From: an uncultured Mycoplasmatota bacterium
GTDB taxonomy: Bacteria; Bacillota_I; Bacilli_A; RF39; UBA660
Direction of reading: 5' to 3'
DNA: 56,661 nucleotides
Assembly (NCBI GenBank): GCA_900551105.1
Contig: URUT01000004.1
Location: forward strand, 1-56,661
Below, one piece after another: positions 8,362 through 17,260 of this stretch. The notes beneath the pieces are model-generated. The model was not told the origin of the DNA, ran no database searches, and worked only from the letters and a program-made list of their open reading frames with translations. Position numbers and translations under genes: made by a program. Each line of letters begins with the position of its first letter. Within the stretch, counting starts at the first letter, position 1.

Positions 8362-9048
8362 ATGGAGAAGTTAGTTTATTATTTTATATATTTTTTTGTG
8401 TTTTCAGTTGTAGGGTATATATGTGAAGTTACTTATGTATATATTTGCAATAAAAAATTAGTTAATAGGGGTTTTTTACATGGACCTTATATACCAATAT
8501 ATGGAAATGGTGCTATTTTTATTACGCTTGCTCTTGGGCAGTGTAAGAATGTTATTTTAGTTTTTTTAGGAAGTATGTTAATTTGTAGTATTTTGGAATA
8601 TGTTACTAGTTATGTGATGGAAGTTATTTTTCATAATAGATGGTGGGATTATAGTAAGCAAAAGTTTAATATTAATGGAAGAGTTTGTTTAAAGAATGCT
8701 TTGCTTTTTGGAATAGGAGCGATAGCAATTGTTTATCTATTAAATCCGATATTTAATAAGTTCTATTATATGATAGATTTTAAAATATTAAAGTATATTT
8801 GCTTAGGTTTAATGTTTATTATGGGACTAGATTTTGTAATAAGCTTTAGTGAAGCAATTAAGTTAAGTACTATGATTGATTGTTATAATAAATTTATTAA
8901 TGGGTGTGCAAATATTAAAAATGTTAAATTTGATAAATTTAAAACTAGGCTTTTTAATGCATATCCTAACTTGATATTTACTAATAAAAAGTTTGGTAGT
9001 TTTTTAAAAAAGAACCTAGGTAAATTTAAGAAAAAAATAAATTGGTAA
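8362..9048 (+). CDS. Putative ABC-transporter type IV/CmpB-family membrane protein (PF06541-like)
   Basis: This is a 228-residue polytopic protein with about five or six membrane segments. It shows family phrases of the putative ABC-transporter type IV (CmpB) family: LVNRGFLHGPYIPIYGNGA (about residues 33-51), an E/Y-rich helix, WWDYSKQKFNINGRVCLKNAL (about 94-114) and a basic C-terminus. The start at 8362 has TAGGTGG upstream; an in-frame TTG further 5' lacks support. The family's function is unknown. Its position inside the inverted repeat and directly before the bacteriocin exporter makes an accessory or immunity role possible, but nothing in the sequence proves that. Confidence 0.7.
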   Translation: MEKLVYYFIYFFVFSVVGYICEVTYVYICNKKLVNRGFLHGPYIPIYGNGAIFITLALGQCKNVILVFLGSMLICSILEYVTSYVMEVIFHNRWWDYSKQKFNINGRVCLKNALLFGIGAIAIVYLLNPIFNKFYYMIDFKILKYICLGLMFIMGLDFVISFSEAIKLSTMIDCYNKFINGCANIKNVKFDKFKTRLFNAYPNLIFTNKKFGSFLKKNLGKFKKKINW

Positions 9049-9097
9049 TTATTAAAATCACTAATTTTTTTTAGTTATCAACAAAATAAAAAAAATT

Positions 9098-9138
9098 AAA
9101 GGAAATAGTAACTTTCTTTACAACAATAACTAATAGAG
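9098..9138 (-). repeat. Right arm of the 41-bp inverted repeat, abutting the exporter ribosome-binding site
   Basis: The reverse complement of this arm matches 8271-8311 at 38 of 41 positions. It ends at the GGGAGG ribosome-binding site of the C39 exporter, so it would lie in that gene's 5' leader. One TAGTTATT octamer is kept (9125-9132); the second copy, 21 bp away, is degenerate (5 of 8). Confidence 0.85.
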
Positions 9139-9147
9139 GGAGGAAAG

Positions 9148-11148
9148 ATGAAAAGTTATGTTGTAAGACAAGAAGATGAAGCTGATTGCGGAGCTTGCTG
9201 TTTGCTGTCTATTTTACTTTATTATGGGGGATATATGCCACTAGAGTTAATCAAGGTCGATACCTTAACAAATAAAAATGGTACTAATTTTTATAATATT
9301 AAAGTAGCAGCAAATAGATATGGTTTAGATGTTACTGGAAGAAAGCAATTAAAAATAAGTGGTAATGTTCCATGTATAGCACAAGTAAATATTAAGGGTT
9401 TATTTCATTTTGTTGTTATATATAAGATTACAGATAAAAGTCTTTTATTAATGGATCCAAGCAAAGGACTAGTTAAAGTGAATTTAGATGATTTTTATAA
9501 AGTATTTACTGGTTATACTTTGGAGTTTACTCCGACAAGTGCAGTTATATATTATAAGCCTAAATCATTATTTATTAACTGTTTAAAAGATGCTTTTTTA
9601 AGTAATATTAAAGTTATATCTTTATTATTAGTTGTTTCTTTACTAGTTGTATTTTTAAGTTTATATAGTACGTCTATGATTGAAATAGTAATTAATAATA
9701 GGAATAAGCTCTATATTTATGTTTTTATCTTTATGATTTTATTAAAAGTTTTATTTTGTTATTTAGAAAATATCTTAATTGCTCATTTAAATAAAAATAT
9801 AAATAATAAAATAACTTTTAGTTATCTAGAGCATTTATTTTTTCTCCCTTTTAAATATTTACAGTTAAAGAAGAAAGGAGATTTAATTAATCGGTTACAG
9901 GATTTAAATGGAATTAAAGATTATTTTTCAGTGGGTATAGTTGAAAGTGTTATTAATATTTTATATATATTAGTTAGTAGTATTATTCTAATTAAGATTA
10001 ATTTAAAATTATTTATGTTACTATTATTTTTTAGTATTTTGTATTTGCCGATTGCTATTTATAAAAGTAAGAAGATTTATTATGAAATAGAGAAGATGAT
10101 AGAAAATGATAATGAGCTTATGGATGATTTAGTTAGTGGAATTAATAATCTTTGGACTATAAAAGTATTAAATAAATCAAAGTTTGTTTTAAAAAATATT
10201 AATGAAAAGTTACATACTGGATATTTTAGTCATTTTTTGTTTGATAAAAAAAGAGCTAGAAATGATTTATTAAATAGTTTTTACGAAAGTATATCTTTTG
10301 CAGGATTAATTATTTTTGGAAATTTATTGAATGTAAAACTTTCCTTATTAGTTGTTTTTATTTTTATATATAATTACTTTAGTTCAGGAGTGAAATTCTT
10401 TTTAGATTTTATTCCTAATTATTTATATTTTAAGAGTACTTATCAAAGAATTAATAGTTTGTTTTATCTTGAAAAAGAGAAAGATGAAGGAATTAAATGG
10501 GTTAATGGAGATATAACTATTAGTAATTTATCTTTTAGTTATGATCTTAAGAATATTTTTGATAATTTTAATTTATTTATTCCAATGGGAAGTAAGATAT
10601 TATTAAAGGGCGTTAATGGTAGTGGAAAAAGCACGCTTTTAAATATTTTATTTAAAATTACTGATAAGTATAGTGGTCTTATAACTATAAATAATCATAA
10701 TTTAAAAGAAATTAATTTTAATGAGGTTAGAAATAATATTAGTTATGTTAGTCAAAACGATAGTTTATTGCCAGGCACAATACTTTATAATATTTTATTG
10801 GATGAAGATTATAATGATTTAAGGTTTAGGAGGATTAGTTCATTACTTTATCTTGATAAGATTATTAATAATAAGGTTAATGGTATAAATACAGTAATAA
10901 GGGATAATTTAAGTGGAGGTGAAAAACAAAGAATTATCTTAGCAAGGGCTTTGTATAAAAAGTTTGATGTGTTGTTACTTGATGAAGCACTTAGTGAGGT
11001 GGACTATCATTTTAGAACTAAAATAGTTTCTAATATTAATAACTATTATAAAGATAAAACAATTATTATGGTTAGTCATAATGAGGAGAAATATAAGTTT
11101 GATAAAGTTATTAATTTAACTGTTAGAAAGGATTGGTATGTTAGATAA
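9148..11148 (+). CDS. Peptidase-containing ABC transporter for double-glycine peptides (C39, bacteriocin exporter)
   Basis: The protein has 666 residues. The N-terminal C39 cysteine-peptidase domain (about 1-135) shows ADCGACCL with the catalytic Cys, HFVVIYK with the His, and MDPSKG with the Asp. A six-helix exporter membrane domain follows (about 150-430). The ATPase has Walker A NGSGKST, a Q-loop SYVSQND, signature LSGGEKQR, Walker B LLLDEAL and H-loop VSHN. Such proteins cut leader peptides after Gly-Gly and export the mature peptide. Two double-glycine peptides overlap or follow its 3' end, making the substrates clear. It is a little shorter than typical LagD/ComA exporters (about 700-720 aa). 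No accessory HlyD-like protein is next to it. Confidence 0.93.
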   Translation: MKSYVVRQEDEADCGACCLLSILLYYGGYMPLELIKVDTLTNKNGTNFYNIKVAANRYGLDVTGRKQLKISGNVPCIAQVNIKGLFHFVVIYKITDKSLLLMDPSKGLVKVNLDDFYKVFTGYTLEFTPTSAVIYYKPKSLFINCLKDAFLSNIKVISLLLVVSLLVVFLSLYSTSMIEIVINNRNKLYIYVFIFMILLKVLFCYLENILIAHLNKNINNKITFSYLEHLFFLPFKYLQLKKKGDLINRLQDLNGIKDYFSVGIVESVINILYILVSSIILIKINLKLFMLLLFFSILYLPIAIYKSKKIYYEIEKMIENDNELMDDLVSGINNLWTIKVLNKSKFVLKNINEKLHTGYFSHFLFDKKRARNDLLNSFYESISFAGLIIFGNLLNVKLSLLVVFIFIYNYFSSGVKFFLDFIPNYLYFKSTYQRINSLFYLEKEKDEGIKWVNGDITISNLSFSYDLKNIFDNFNLFIPMGSKILLKGVNGSGKSTLLNILFKITDKYSGLITINNHNLKEINFNEVRNNISYVSQNDSLLPGTILYNILLDEDYNDLRFRRISSLLYLDKIINNKVNGINTVIRDNLSGGEKQRIILARALYKKFDVLLLDEALSEVDYHFRTKIVSNINNYYKDKTIIMVSHNEEKYKFDKVINLTVRKDWYVR

Positions 11149-11272
11149 TAAAGAACTTTTAGAGATTGAAGGTGGAGCAATAAAATGGTCTATTGGAATT
11201 ATTTTAGGTGCATTTGCTTCATTACTTGCGGGAATTATTGATGGTTATCTAAGACCTGGGAAGTGTAACTAA
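11138..11272 (+). CDS. Double-glycine bacteriocin precursor, class IIb-like peptide A
   Basis: This 44-residue ORF starts inside the end of the exporter gene, with GAAAGGA upstream at good spacing. The leader MLDNKELLEIEGG has the canonical hydrophobic pattern and Gly-Gly site for C39 cleavage. The 31-residue mature part begins AIKWSIGIIL and ends DGYLRPGKCN. It is a hydrophobic helix with two GxxxG motifs (GIILG and GIIDG) and a single terminal Cys. GxxxG motifs are the helix-helix contact of two-peptide (class IIb) bacteriocins. Its stop overlaps the start of peptide B, consistent with equimolar production. Confidence 0.88.
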   Translation: MLDNKELLEIEGGAIKWSIGIILGAFASLLAGIIDGYLRPGKCN

Positions 11273-11418
11273 TGAGTGATAAAGAAATGGTATTAGTATA
11301 TGGTGGTTTTAGTACTACATTACTTAATTCTTTAGCAAGAATTTTGACAGTAGTTTTTAATATTGGAAAGTCTGTTGGAACATCTATTAGAATGATAAGA
11401 CAAAAACAAAAATGTTAG
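11272..11418 (+). CDS. Double-glycine bacteriocin precursor, class IIb-like peptide B
   Basis: This 48-residue ORF starts within the stop of peptide A (TAATG), so the two are translationally coupled. The leader MSDKEMVLVYGG is a textbook double-glycine leader (EM followed by hydrophobic spacing and GG). The 36-residue mature peptide begins FSTTLLNSLARI, has the GxxxG motif GKSVG, and ends in a basic tail (RQKQKC) with a terminal Cys, as the partner does. The size, order and motif pair fit a class IIb two-peptide bacteriocin. A pair of signalling or competence peptides is the alternative. Confidence 0.87.
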   Translation: MSDKEMVLVYGGFSTTLLNSLARILTVVFNIGKSVGTSIRMIRQKQKC

Positions 11419-11465
11419 TTACAAAATGATCTTTTTTTGATATAATTGTTAAGGGTGCAATCAAT

Positions 11466-12548
11466 ATGGATAGCAATATAAAAAAAGTATTAAAAAAGTT
11501 AGAAGATAATGGATATGAAGCTTATATTGTAGGTGGTTTTGTTAGAGATTATTTGCTTGGCAATGAGACTACTGATGTTGATATATGTACTAATGCACTA
11601 CCAAAAGATGTTTTAAAGATTTTTGATATAAAGAAAGAGACATCTTTGTATGGTTCAATTAAAATTACTACTAAGAAATATAATTTTGATATTACTACTT
11701 ATCGCACTGAGAGTAATTATGATAATAGAAGACCTACTAATGTTATTTATGTAAATAATTTAATAGATGATATTAAAAGAAGAGATTTTACTATTAATTC
11801 ACTTTGTATGAATAGTGATGGAACAGTTATAGATTTACTTGGTGGTAAAGAAGATATTGAAAATAGATTAATAAAAGTAGTTGGGGACACTAATTTAAAG
11901 TTAAAAGAAGATCCTTTAAGAATTTTAAGAGCTATAAGATTTTCTATTGTTCTTGATTTTAAATTAGATGATGAAATAATTAATTTTATTAAAAATAATA
12001 AAGATTTAATAAAATCATTGTCTTATACTAGAAAAAAAGAAGAACTTGATAAAATATTGGTTTCTAAAAATGCTGCAAAAGGATTAGAATTTTTAAAAGA
12101 GTATGATTTACTTGAGACTTTAGAGATTAATTATGATAAGATAACTATTGTTCCTGATTTACTAGGTATGTGGGCACAGATTAGTTATTCTGAAAAGTAT
12201 CCTTTTACAAGAGATAATATAAGTATGATTAATAAGATTAGAAAAATTATTGAGTTTGGAAAGTTTTCTAATGAAGTACTATTTTTTAATGATTTGTATA
12301 CTTTACTAGTTAGTTCTGAGATACTTAAAGTATCAAAAGAAAGTGTTTATGATGCTTATAATTCTTTACCTATTAAAAGTAGGGATGAGTTAGCTATTAA
12401 GCCAAAGGATATTATTGATATATTAAATATTATTCCTTCTAAATTAGTTAAAGATATTTATGATGAGATTTTATTAAAGGTTATTAATGGAGATTTACTT
12501 AATAGTAAAGAAGAATTAACTAGATATGTTTTAAATTATAAGGAGTGA
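11466..12548 (+). CDS. cca: CCA tRNA nucleotidyltransferase
   Basis: The enzyme has 360 residues of the class II nucleotidyltransferase fold and adds or repairs the 3' CCA of tRNAs. Visible motifs are IVGGFVRDYLLG (about 20-31), the metal-binding DVDI (about 37-40), RRDFTINSLCMN (about 101-112), the flexible DLLGGKEDIENR loop, and EDPLRILRAIRFS. This is the Bacillota bacterial-type CCA enzyme. AAGGGTG precedes the ATG. A short TATAAT-containing AT-rich stretch after the bacteriocin genes may be its promoter. It is followed by dnaD, which starts within a few bases of its stop. Confidence 0.93.
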   Translation: MDSNIKKVLKKLEDNGYEAYIVGGFVRDYLLGNETTDVDICTNALPKDVLKIFDIKKETSLYGSIKITTKKYNFDITTYRTESNYDNRRPTNVIYVNNLIDDIKRRDFTINSLCMNSDGTVIDLLGGKEDIENRLIKVVGDTNLKLKEDPLRILRAIRFSIVLDFKLDDEIINFIKNNKDLIKSLSYTRKKEELDKILVSKNAAKGLEFLKEYDLLETLEINYDKITIVPDLLGMWAQISYSEKYPFTRDNISMINKIRKIIEFGKFSNEVLFFNDLYTLLVSSEILKVSKESVYDAYNSLPIKSRDELAIKPKDIIDILNIIPSKLVKDIYDEILLKVINGDLLNSKEELTRYVLNYKE

Positions 12549-12553
12549 GTGAC

Positions 12554-13195
12554 ATGAGTAATACAATTTTGGAAGGGTTAGTTAAAGAAAAAGATTTTAC
12601 TTTTAAAAAGCTGTTATTCAAAATTGTAAAAAGTTTTAAGTTAGATGTTAACGAACTTTTATTACTTGTATACTTTATAAATGAAGATAAACCTTGTCTA
12701 GATATTAAGAGAATAGCACTTATTACTTATATGGATGATAAGGATATTATGAGTGCTTTTTCTTCTTTAAGTACTAAAGGGTTAATTAAACTTTCAGTTA
12801 TTAAAGATTCTGGTAAGATAACTGAGATAGTAGATATTAGTAATACTTATAAAGCAATGGTAAGTGATATTAATATTAAGATTAAGAAAAAAACTAATGA
12901 TGATGTGTTTTCTACTTTTGAAAAAGAGTTTGGTAGACCATTATCACCTATGGAATATGAAATTATTAGAGCTTGGATAGCTAGTGGAATGAGTGAAGAA
13001 CTACTTATTGGAGCACTAAAAGAGGCTACATTTAATGATGTACGTAATTTAAGATATATTGATAAAATCTTGTTAGAGTGGGCTAATAAAGGTTTTAAAA
13101 CTATGGATGAGGTAAATAATCATCTTAAAAAAAGAGTGAAAAAAGAAGAGAAGAAGGAACTATTTGATTATGACTGGCTTTCAGATGGGGAATGA
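12554..13195 (+). CDS. dnaD: DnaD-like replication initiation protein
   Basis: This is a 213-residue protein with an N-terminal winged-helix oligomerisation part (about 1-100) and a C-terminal DnaD domain (about 120-205) with FEKEFGRPLSPMEYEIIRAW, ALKEAT and YIDKILLEW, the known DnaD/DnaB helix motif. DnaD helps load the replicative helicase at oriC and during restart in low-GC Gram-positives. AAGGAG sits 8 nt before the ATG at 12554; an in-frame GTG at 12545 overlaps the ribosome-binding site. The order dnaD-nth-(PBP1)-recU matches Bacillus. Confidence 0.9.
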   Translation: MSNTILEGLVKEKDFTFKKLLFKIVKSFKLDVNELLLLVYFINEDKPCLDIKRIALITYMDDKDIMSAFSSLSTKGLIKLSVIKDSGKITEIVDISNTYKAMVSDINIKIKKKTNDDVFSTFEKEFGRPLSPMEYEIIRAWIASGMSEELLIGALKEATFNDVRNLRYIDKILLEWANKGFKTMDEVNNHLKKRVKKEEKKELFDYDWLSDGE

Positions 13196-13799
13196 TTTAT
13201 ATAAAAAGTTAGATTATTATATTCCTAACCCAAAGTGTGAACTTAACTATAATAAAGATTATGAGTTATTGATAGCGACAGTTTTAAGTGCTCAGTGCAC
13301 TGATAAAAGAGTAAATATGGTTACTAGTGAGTTATTTAAAAATAGAGATTTAAATGATATAGCTAGTATGAGTTTAAGTAATATTAAAATGATAATTCAT
13401 AGTCTTGGTTCTTATGAAAAAAAAGCAGTTTATGTTAAAGTTATTGCAAGTAGATTAGTAAATGATTTTAATTCTTCTGTTCCAAATAACAGAGGCTATT
13501 TACTTAGCTTGCCTGGTGTTGGGACAAAGACGTGCAATGTGGTGTTAAAGAATCTTTTTAATGAGCCTTCAATTCCAGTTGATACACATGTTATGAGAGT
13601 TTGCCAAAGATGGAAGATAGCAAGTCTTAGTGATAGTCCTCAAGTGATAGAAAGAAAATTACAGAAACTTATTCCGGTAGATAAGTGGAATAGAGTAAGT
13701 GAACAAATACTTTTATTTGGTAGATATTTTTGTACTTCTAGAAATCCAAAGTGTGAAAACTGTTTATTTAAAGAAAATTGTCAATATAAAAAGAAGTGA
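13170..13799 (+). CDS. nth: Endonuclease III (DNA glycosylase/AP lyase)
   Basis: This base-excision enzyme of about 210 residues removes oxidised pyrimidines. It shows the helix-hairpin-helix LPGVGTKTCNVVL with the catalytic Lys (K of TKT), the catalytic Asp in VDTHVMRV, and the C-terminal iron-sulfur ligands in CX6CX2CX5C (CTSRNPKCENCLFKENC). The gene overlaps the dnaD 3' end. Possible starts are TTG 13164, ATG 13170 and ATG 13185. I use 13170 because AAGGA lies upstream at about 11 nt, but the exact start is uncertain. A strong terminator follows. Confidence 0.93.
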   Translation: MTGFQMGNDLYKKLDYYIPNPKCELNYNKDYELLIATVLSAQCTDKRVNMVTSELFKNRDLNDIASMSLSNIKMIIHSLGSYEKKAVYVKVIASRLVNDFNSSVPNNRGYLLSLPGVGTKTCNVVLKNLFNEPSIPVDTHVMRVCQRWKIASLSDSPQVIERKLQKLIPVDKWNRVSEQILLFGRYFCTSRNPKCENCLFKENCQYKKK

Positions 13800-13823
13800 T
13801 TTTTTGTAAGTCACTTCTTTTTT
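13788..13823. terminator. Bidirectional terminator between nth and the class A PBP gene
   Basis: A 12-bp perfect stem (AAAAAGAAGTGA / TCACTTCTTTTT) with an 11-nt loop. U-tracts are available on both strands, serving the convergent nth and PBP genes. Confidence 0.85.
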
Positions 13824-16584
13824 AACAACCGCTTGTAAGGTTTCTATTTAAAGTTTTAGTTTTACCGTTATATGTTACAATATGCATAACTTGGTAGCTT
13901 TCGTTACAGCTTAGAGTTTTACAATCAACTTCATTATTGTTTTGATAACATTCATCAGTAACAGTGGCACTTGATGTAACGTCATATCCATTATCTAAAA
14001 CTTTTACTAATTTGTTATTACTTTTTAAATCGTAATATTCTGAAACAGTTATTGTACTACTTCCATTTAATTGTGGTGTCCAATTATTAGTCGGTTCAGG
14101 AGTAACACTTCCTTCAGGATTTACAGTAACAGTTGTTCCACTAGACATATTATTTTTAAATATTGAGTAAGAAGATTTTACTGTAAATGTAGTCTTACCA
14201 GTTAGTACGCCTGTATAAGTATATTTACTATTAGTTGTAAAGCCTAAGTCAGTAGTATTTCCATTTGTTGTAACGTAAATGTGATAACCAATATTACCGA
14301 TATTAGCACGATTATATTCTAATCTTTGATTATAATATTTTTCACTCCATGGTTTATATCCTTCATCAAAGTAAGTTTTTAAGAATGTTTCATCAATGGC
14401 TTGTGGAGTAGCTATGTTGTTCCAAGATAACTCAACAGCTCCTTGCAAGTAATCTGCTTTTAAATTTGTTGGATTATCTAATTGTTTAAAACGATATGAT
14501 TCTTCATCAGGCACTGTACCTTTTTTGAAATATTCTGTGCTTCTTAGTTTTGCTGGTGTTGCAGCACTTGCTAGAGCTAAAGGTTCGGTTTCTAATTCTA
14601 TTTCAGCTTGAACAACGCTTGATGGTTGAATCCATCTTGAGTTAGGTTCCATAATATTTTTAATAAGTAATTTTATCATTGGTTTTTTAATTTTACCAGC
14701 ATCTTCATTAAGAAGATGAGTTTCTTTTGTTGTTTCTTTATATCCGATCCAAAGACTGATTGTATAGTCTGGCGAATATACCATTTGCCATGAATCACCA
14801 ATAACGTTTCCTTTGATTCCTTCATTTTTTAAATAGTTTGAGTCTACGGTTGATGTTCCTGTTTTACTTGCAATGTCAGTTCCAGATTTTGAACCAGCAG
14901 CTACATAGTTACTTGTAACAGCATTTTTTAAAATCATATTTACCATAAATGCGGTAGCTTCGCTCATTACAGTTCTTTTTTCTGGAGTAACAGTATAAAC
15001 CTCACCGGTATCTAAATATTCTAAGCTTGTAAATGAATATGGCTCTATGTATACGCCACCTCTTGCAAATGTAGCATAAGCTGCTGCCATTTCTAATGGG
15101 TTTGTTCCTGAGAAACCTCCGATACTATGAGATTCGTTGATGTAACCATTTTCATATTCAGGGGTAATTCCTAAATTTGTAACAAATGTTTTGATTTGAT
15201 CTTGGGTAAGAGCTTGGAAAGCTTGAAGAGCAGGGATATTTCTTGATGTCCCTAAGGCAGTATTTATAGTCATAATTCCCATATATGTGTTATTCCAGTT
15301 CTTTAAGTATCCACCACCAGAGTAGGTGTATTTATCATCTATAATCATTTTGCCAGTAGACCAGTTTAAGTATTCAATAGCTGGACCGTAGTCAAATATT
15401 GGTTTAGCTGTTGATCCTGGATGTCTTTTAATTTGAGTTGCGTAATTATATTCTAATAATCTTTTACGGTTTCTACCAGCACCAATAGCACTTATTGAAC
15501 CGTTATCATTATCTATTACTACCATAGCTGCTTGAACAGTATTATTTATCCATTTATAATTTTTACCATTATAGATATCGTTAATAGCATCTTGCTTGCT
15601 AGGATTTAAAGTTGTTTTTATTTGCATTGAAACTTCGTAAGGATTTTTACCAGTTCTTTTTTTAACTTCCTCAACTACTGTATCAATAAATCCTTGATAC
15701 TGGTTAGCAGTACTAGAACTTTCAATTAATAAACTTTTTAGAGGAATAGATTTAGCAATTTCACATTCTTGTTCGCTAATATAGCCGTGTCTTTTCATTA
15801 AGTTTAATACTTGGTTACGACGGCTTTCAGCTTTTTCTGGATAGTCAAATGGGTCATAAGCAACTGGTGCTTGGAATAAACCTGCTATTGTAGCAGCTTC
15901 AGGAAGTGACAACTGACTTACGGATTTTCCAAAGTATACTTGGCTTGCTTGTTCAATACCCCAAGAGCCACCACCTAAGTAAGGTATATTTACATAATAC
16001 TCAATTATTTGTTCTTTTGAATACTGTTTTTCTAAAACGAATACAGAAAGATATATATCAGTAAACTTTCTAATGATTCCTTTGATACCAGTTGCTTCAT
16101 TGTTAGTTAATCTTTGTTTAGCAACTTGCATGGTTAGAGTAGAAGCACCACCAGCACCGCTTTGACCTAAAACTTGACCGATTGTGGCTTTTAAAAATCT
16201 TGCCATATCAACACCACTGTGTTGAAAGTATCTTGAATCTTCGGTAGCTACTAGGGCATCAATAAATACCTCAGGTAGTTCATCGTAAGTTACTTTTTGT
16301 CTATTTTCGGTTCCTAATCTAGCAAATTCTTCACCGTTTTTATCAAGCAAGATAGAAGCTTCTTTAGTATATAAACTTTCTACATCAAATTTAGGGGCTT
16401 TAATTACAACATAAGCGAAGAACACTAAAGCAAGAGCGAAGCCAACTACTAGAAATAACATGATGATAATTAATATTTTTTCAGCAATGTTACCTTTCTT
16501 AAAAGTTTTCTTAAACTGACTTATTGTTTTATTATCTTCTTTTGGCGTTTTTTTGCTTCTTTTTTTAATTTTTATCTTTTTCAT
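13822..16584 (-). CDS. ponA: Class A penicillin-binding protein (PBP1a-like, bifunctional)
   Basis: The protein has 920 residues: a basic cytoplasmic tail, one membrane helix (about 35-62), then a GT51 transglycosylase domain with catalytic Glu in ATEDSRYFQHSGVD and QVAKQRLT. A transpeptidase domain follows with the active Ser in GSTAKP, an SRN motif in TSRNIPA and KTGTS. The C-terminus (about 690-920) is an FN3-like and Ser/Thr-rich extracellular extension that ends with several Cys. It polymerises and cross-links peptidoglycan. The start has AGGAAGGA upstream. As in Bacillus it is adjacent to recU, probably co-transcribed (recU first). Confidence 0.92.
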   Translation of the reverse strand: MKKIKIKKRSKKTPKEDNKTISQFKKTFKKGNIAEKILIIIMLFLVVGFALALVFFAYVVIKAPKFDVESLYTKEASILLDKNGEEFARLGTENRQKVTYDELPEVFIDALVATEDSRYFQHSGVDMARFLKATIGQVLGQSGAGGASTLTMQVAKQRLTNNEATGIKGIIRKFTDIYLSVFVLEKQYSKEQIIEYYVNIPYLGGGSWGIEQASQVYFGKSVSQLSLPEAATIAGLFQAPVAYDPFDYPEKAESRRNQVLNLMKRHGYISEQECEIAKSIPLKSLLIESSSTANQYQGFIDTVVEEVKKRTGKNPYEVSMQIKTTLNPSKQDAINDIYNGKNYKWINNTVQAAMVVIDNDNGSISAIGAGRNRKRLLEYNYATQIKRHPGSTAKPIFDYGPAIEYLNWSTGKMIIDDKYTYSGGGYLKNWNNTYMGIMTINTALGTSRNIPALQAFQALTQDQIKTFVTNLGITPEYENGYINESHSIGGFSGTNPLEMAAAYATFARGGVYIEPYSFTSLEYLDTGEVYTVTPEKRTVMSEATAFMVNMILKNAVTSNYVAAGSKSGTDIASKTGTSTVDSNYLKNEGIKGNVIGDSWQMVYSPDYTISLWIGYKETTKETHLLNEDAGKIKKPMIKLLIKNIMEPNSRWIQPSSVVQAEIELETEPLALASAATPAKLRSTEYFKKGTVPDEESYRFKQLDNPTNLKADYLQGAVELSWNNIATPQAIDETFLKTYFDEGYKPWSEKYYNQRLEYNRANIGNIGYHIYVTTNGNTTDLGFTTNSKYTYTGVLTGKTTFTVKSSYSIFKNNMSSGTTVTVNPEGSVTPEPTNNWTPQLNGSSTITVSEYYDLKSNNKLVKVLDNGYDVTSSATVTDECYQNNNEVDCKTLSCNESYQVMHIVTYNGKTKTLNRNLTSGC

Positions 16585-16599
16585 AAATAAAATTCCTTC

Positions 16600-17145
16600 C
16601 TAAAATAATCTATCTATTTCTTTTAAATAATCTAGAGTAGGGTTATAGTTTAATTTAATTTCTATTCCACATGCTTTAATAAATTCATAAGGAATACTTT
16701 TTCTAGAATTACTATGGATAAATTCTAATAATATTTTACCATCTAATATAAAAAATTGCGAGTTAATTTCTATTATTAAAAATGATATACCACCATTATC
16801 AATAATTCTTTCTATGTGTTTTAACTGATGACTATGAATATTTGATAGAGCAAAGCTGGTTTTACTTTTAGTACTTTTAGCATCAAAATCTAAATATTTG
16901 CCTTTATATACGCCGACATAATCTAATGTAGATTTTTGCTTTAATATGCCTTCAATATATTCAGTTTTACCTTTATATGTGACTTTTTTAATATCTACGG
17001 GAGTAGGCTTTTTATAAATGATTGCTTGGTTTTCTTTTAAATAATAATCATTTGCTTCATTTATTAAATTTTCTAAGTCCATTCCGCGATTTGCATAGTT
17101 GATAAATTTTTGATACTCTTTTTTTGCTTTGCCTGGATATAACAA
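16600..17145 (-). CDS. recU: Holliday junction resolvase RecU
   Basis: A resolvase of about 181 residues. The N-terminal NRGMDLENLINEAN carries the conserved Glu, followed by YIEGILKQKSTLDYVGVYKGKYLDFDAK with the D-x-D-x-K nuclease residues, SFALSNIHSHQ, and a C-terminal FIKACG motif. It cuts four-way junctions in recombination and repair. The start is not obvious: TTG at 17145 (MLYPGKAKKEY) has GGTGAT upstream and gives the usual N-terminus, and a TTG at 17157 would add four residues. It is 15 nt upstream of the PBP gene and divergent from engB. Confidence 0.9.
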   Translation of the reverse strand: MLYPGKAKKEYQKFINYANRGMDLENLINEANDYYLKENQAIIYKKPTPVDIKKVTYKGKTEYIEGILKQKSTLDYVGVYKGKYLDFDAKSTKSKTSFALSNIHSHQLKHIERIIDNGGISFLIIEINSQFFILDGKILLEFIHSNSRKSIPYEFIKACGIEIKLNYNPTLDYLKEIDRLF

Positions 17146-17208
17146 TGTAATCACCAACTTGATTATACTAAATTATTATGGGTAAATGCTATAAATAATG
17201 GCTGAGGT

Positions 17209-17237
17209 TTGCATTTTTTGACACTATTTTATATAAT
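17209..17237 (+). promoter_or_regulatory. Sigma-A-type promoter of engB
   Basis: TTGCAT, 17-bp spacer, TATAAT, ending 23 nt before the engB start codon. Confidence 0.6.
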
Positions 17238-17260
17238 AAGGTTGTAGAAAAGAGGAACTT

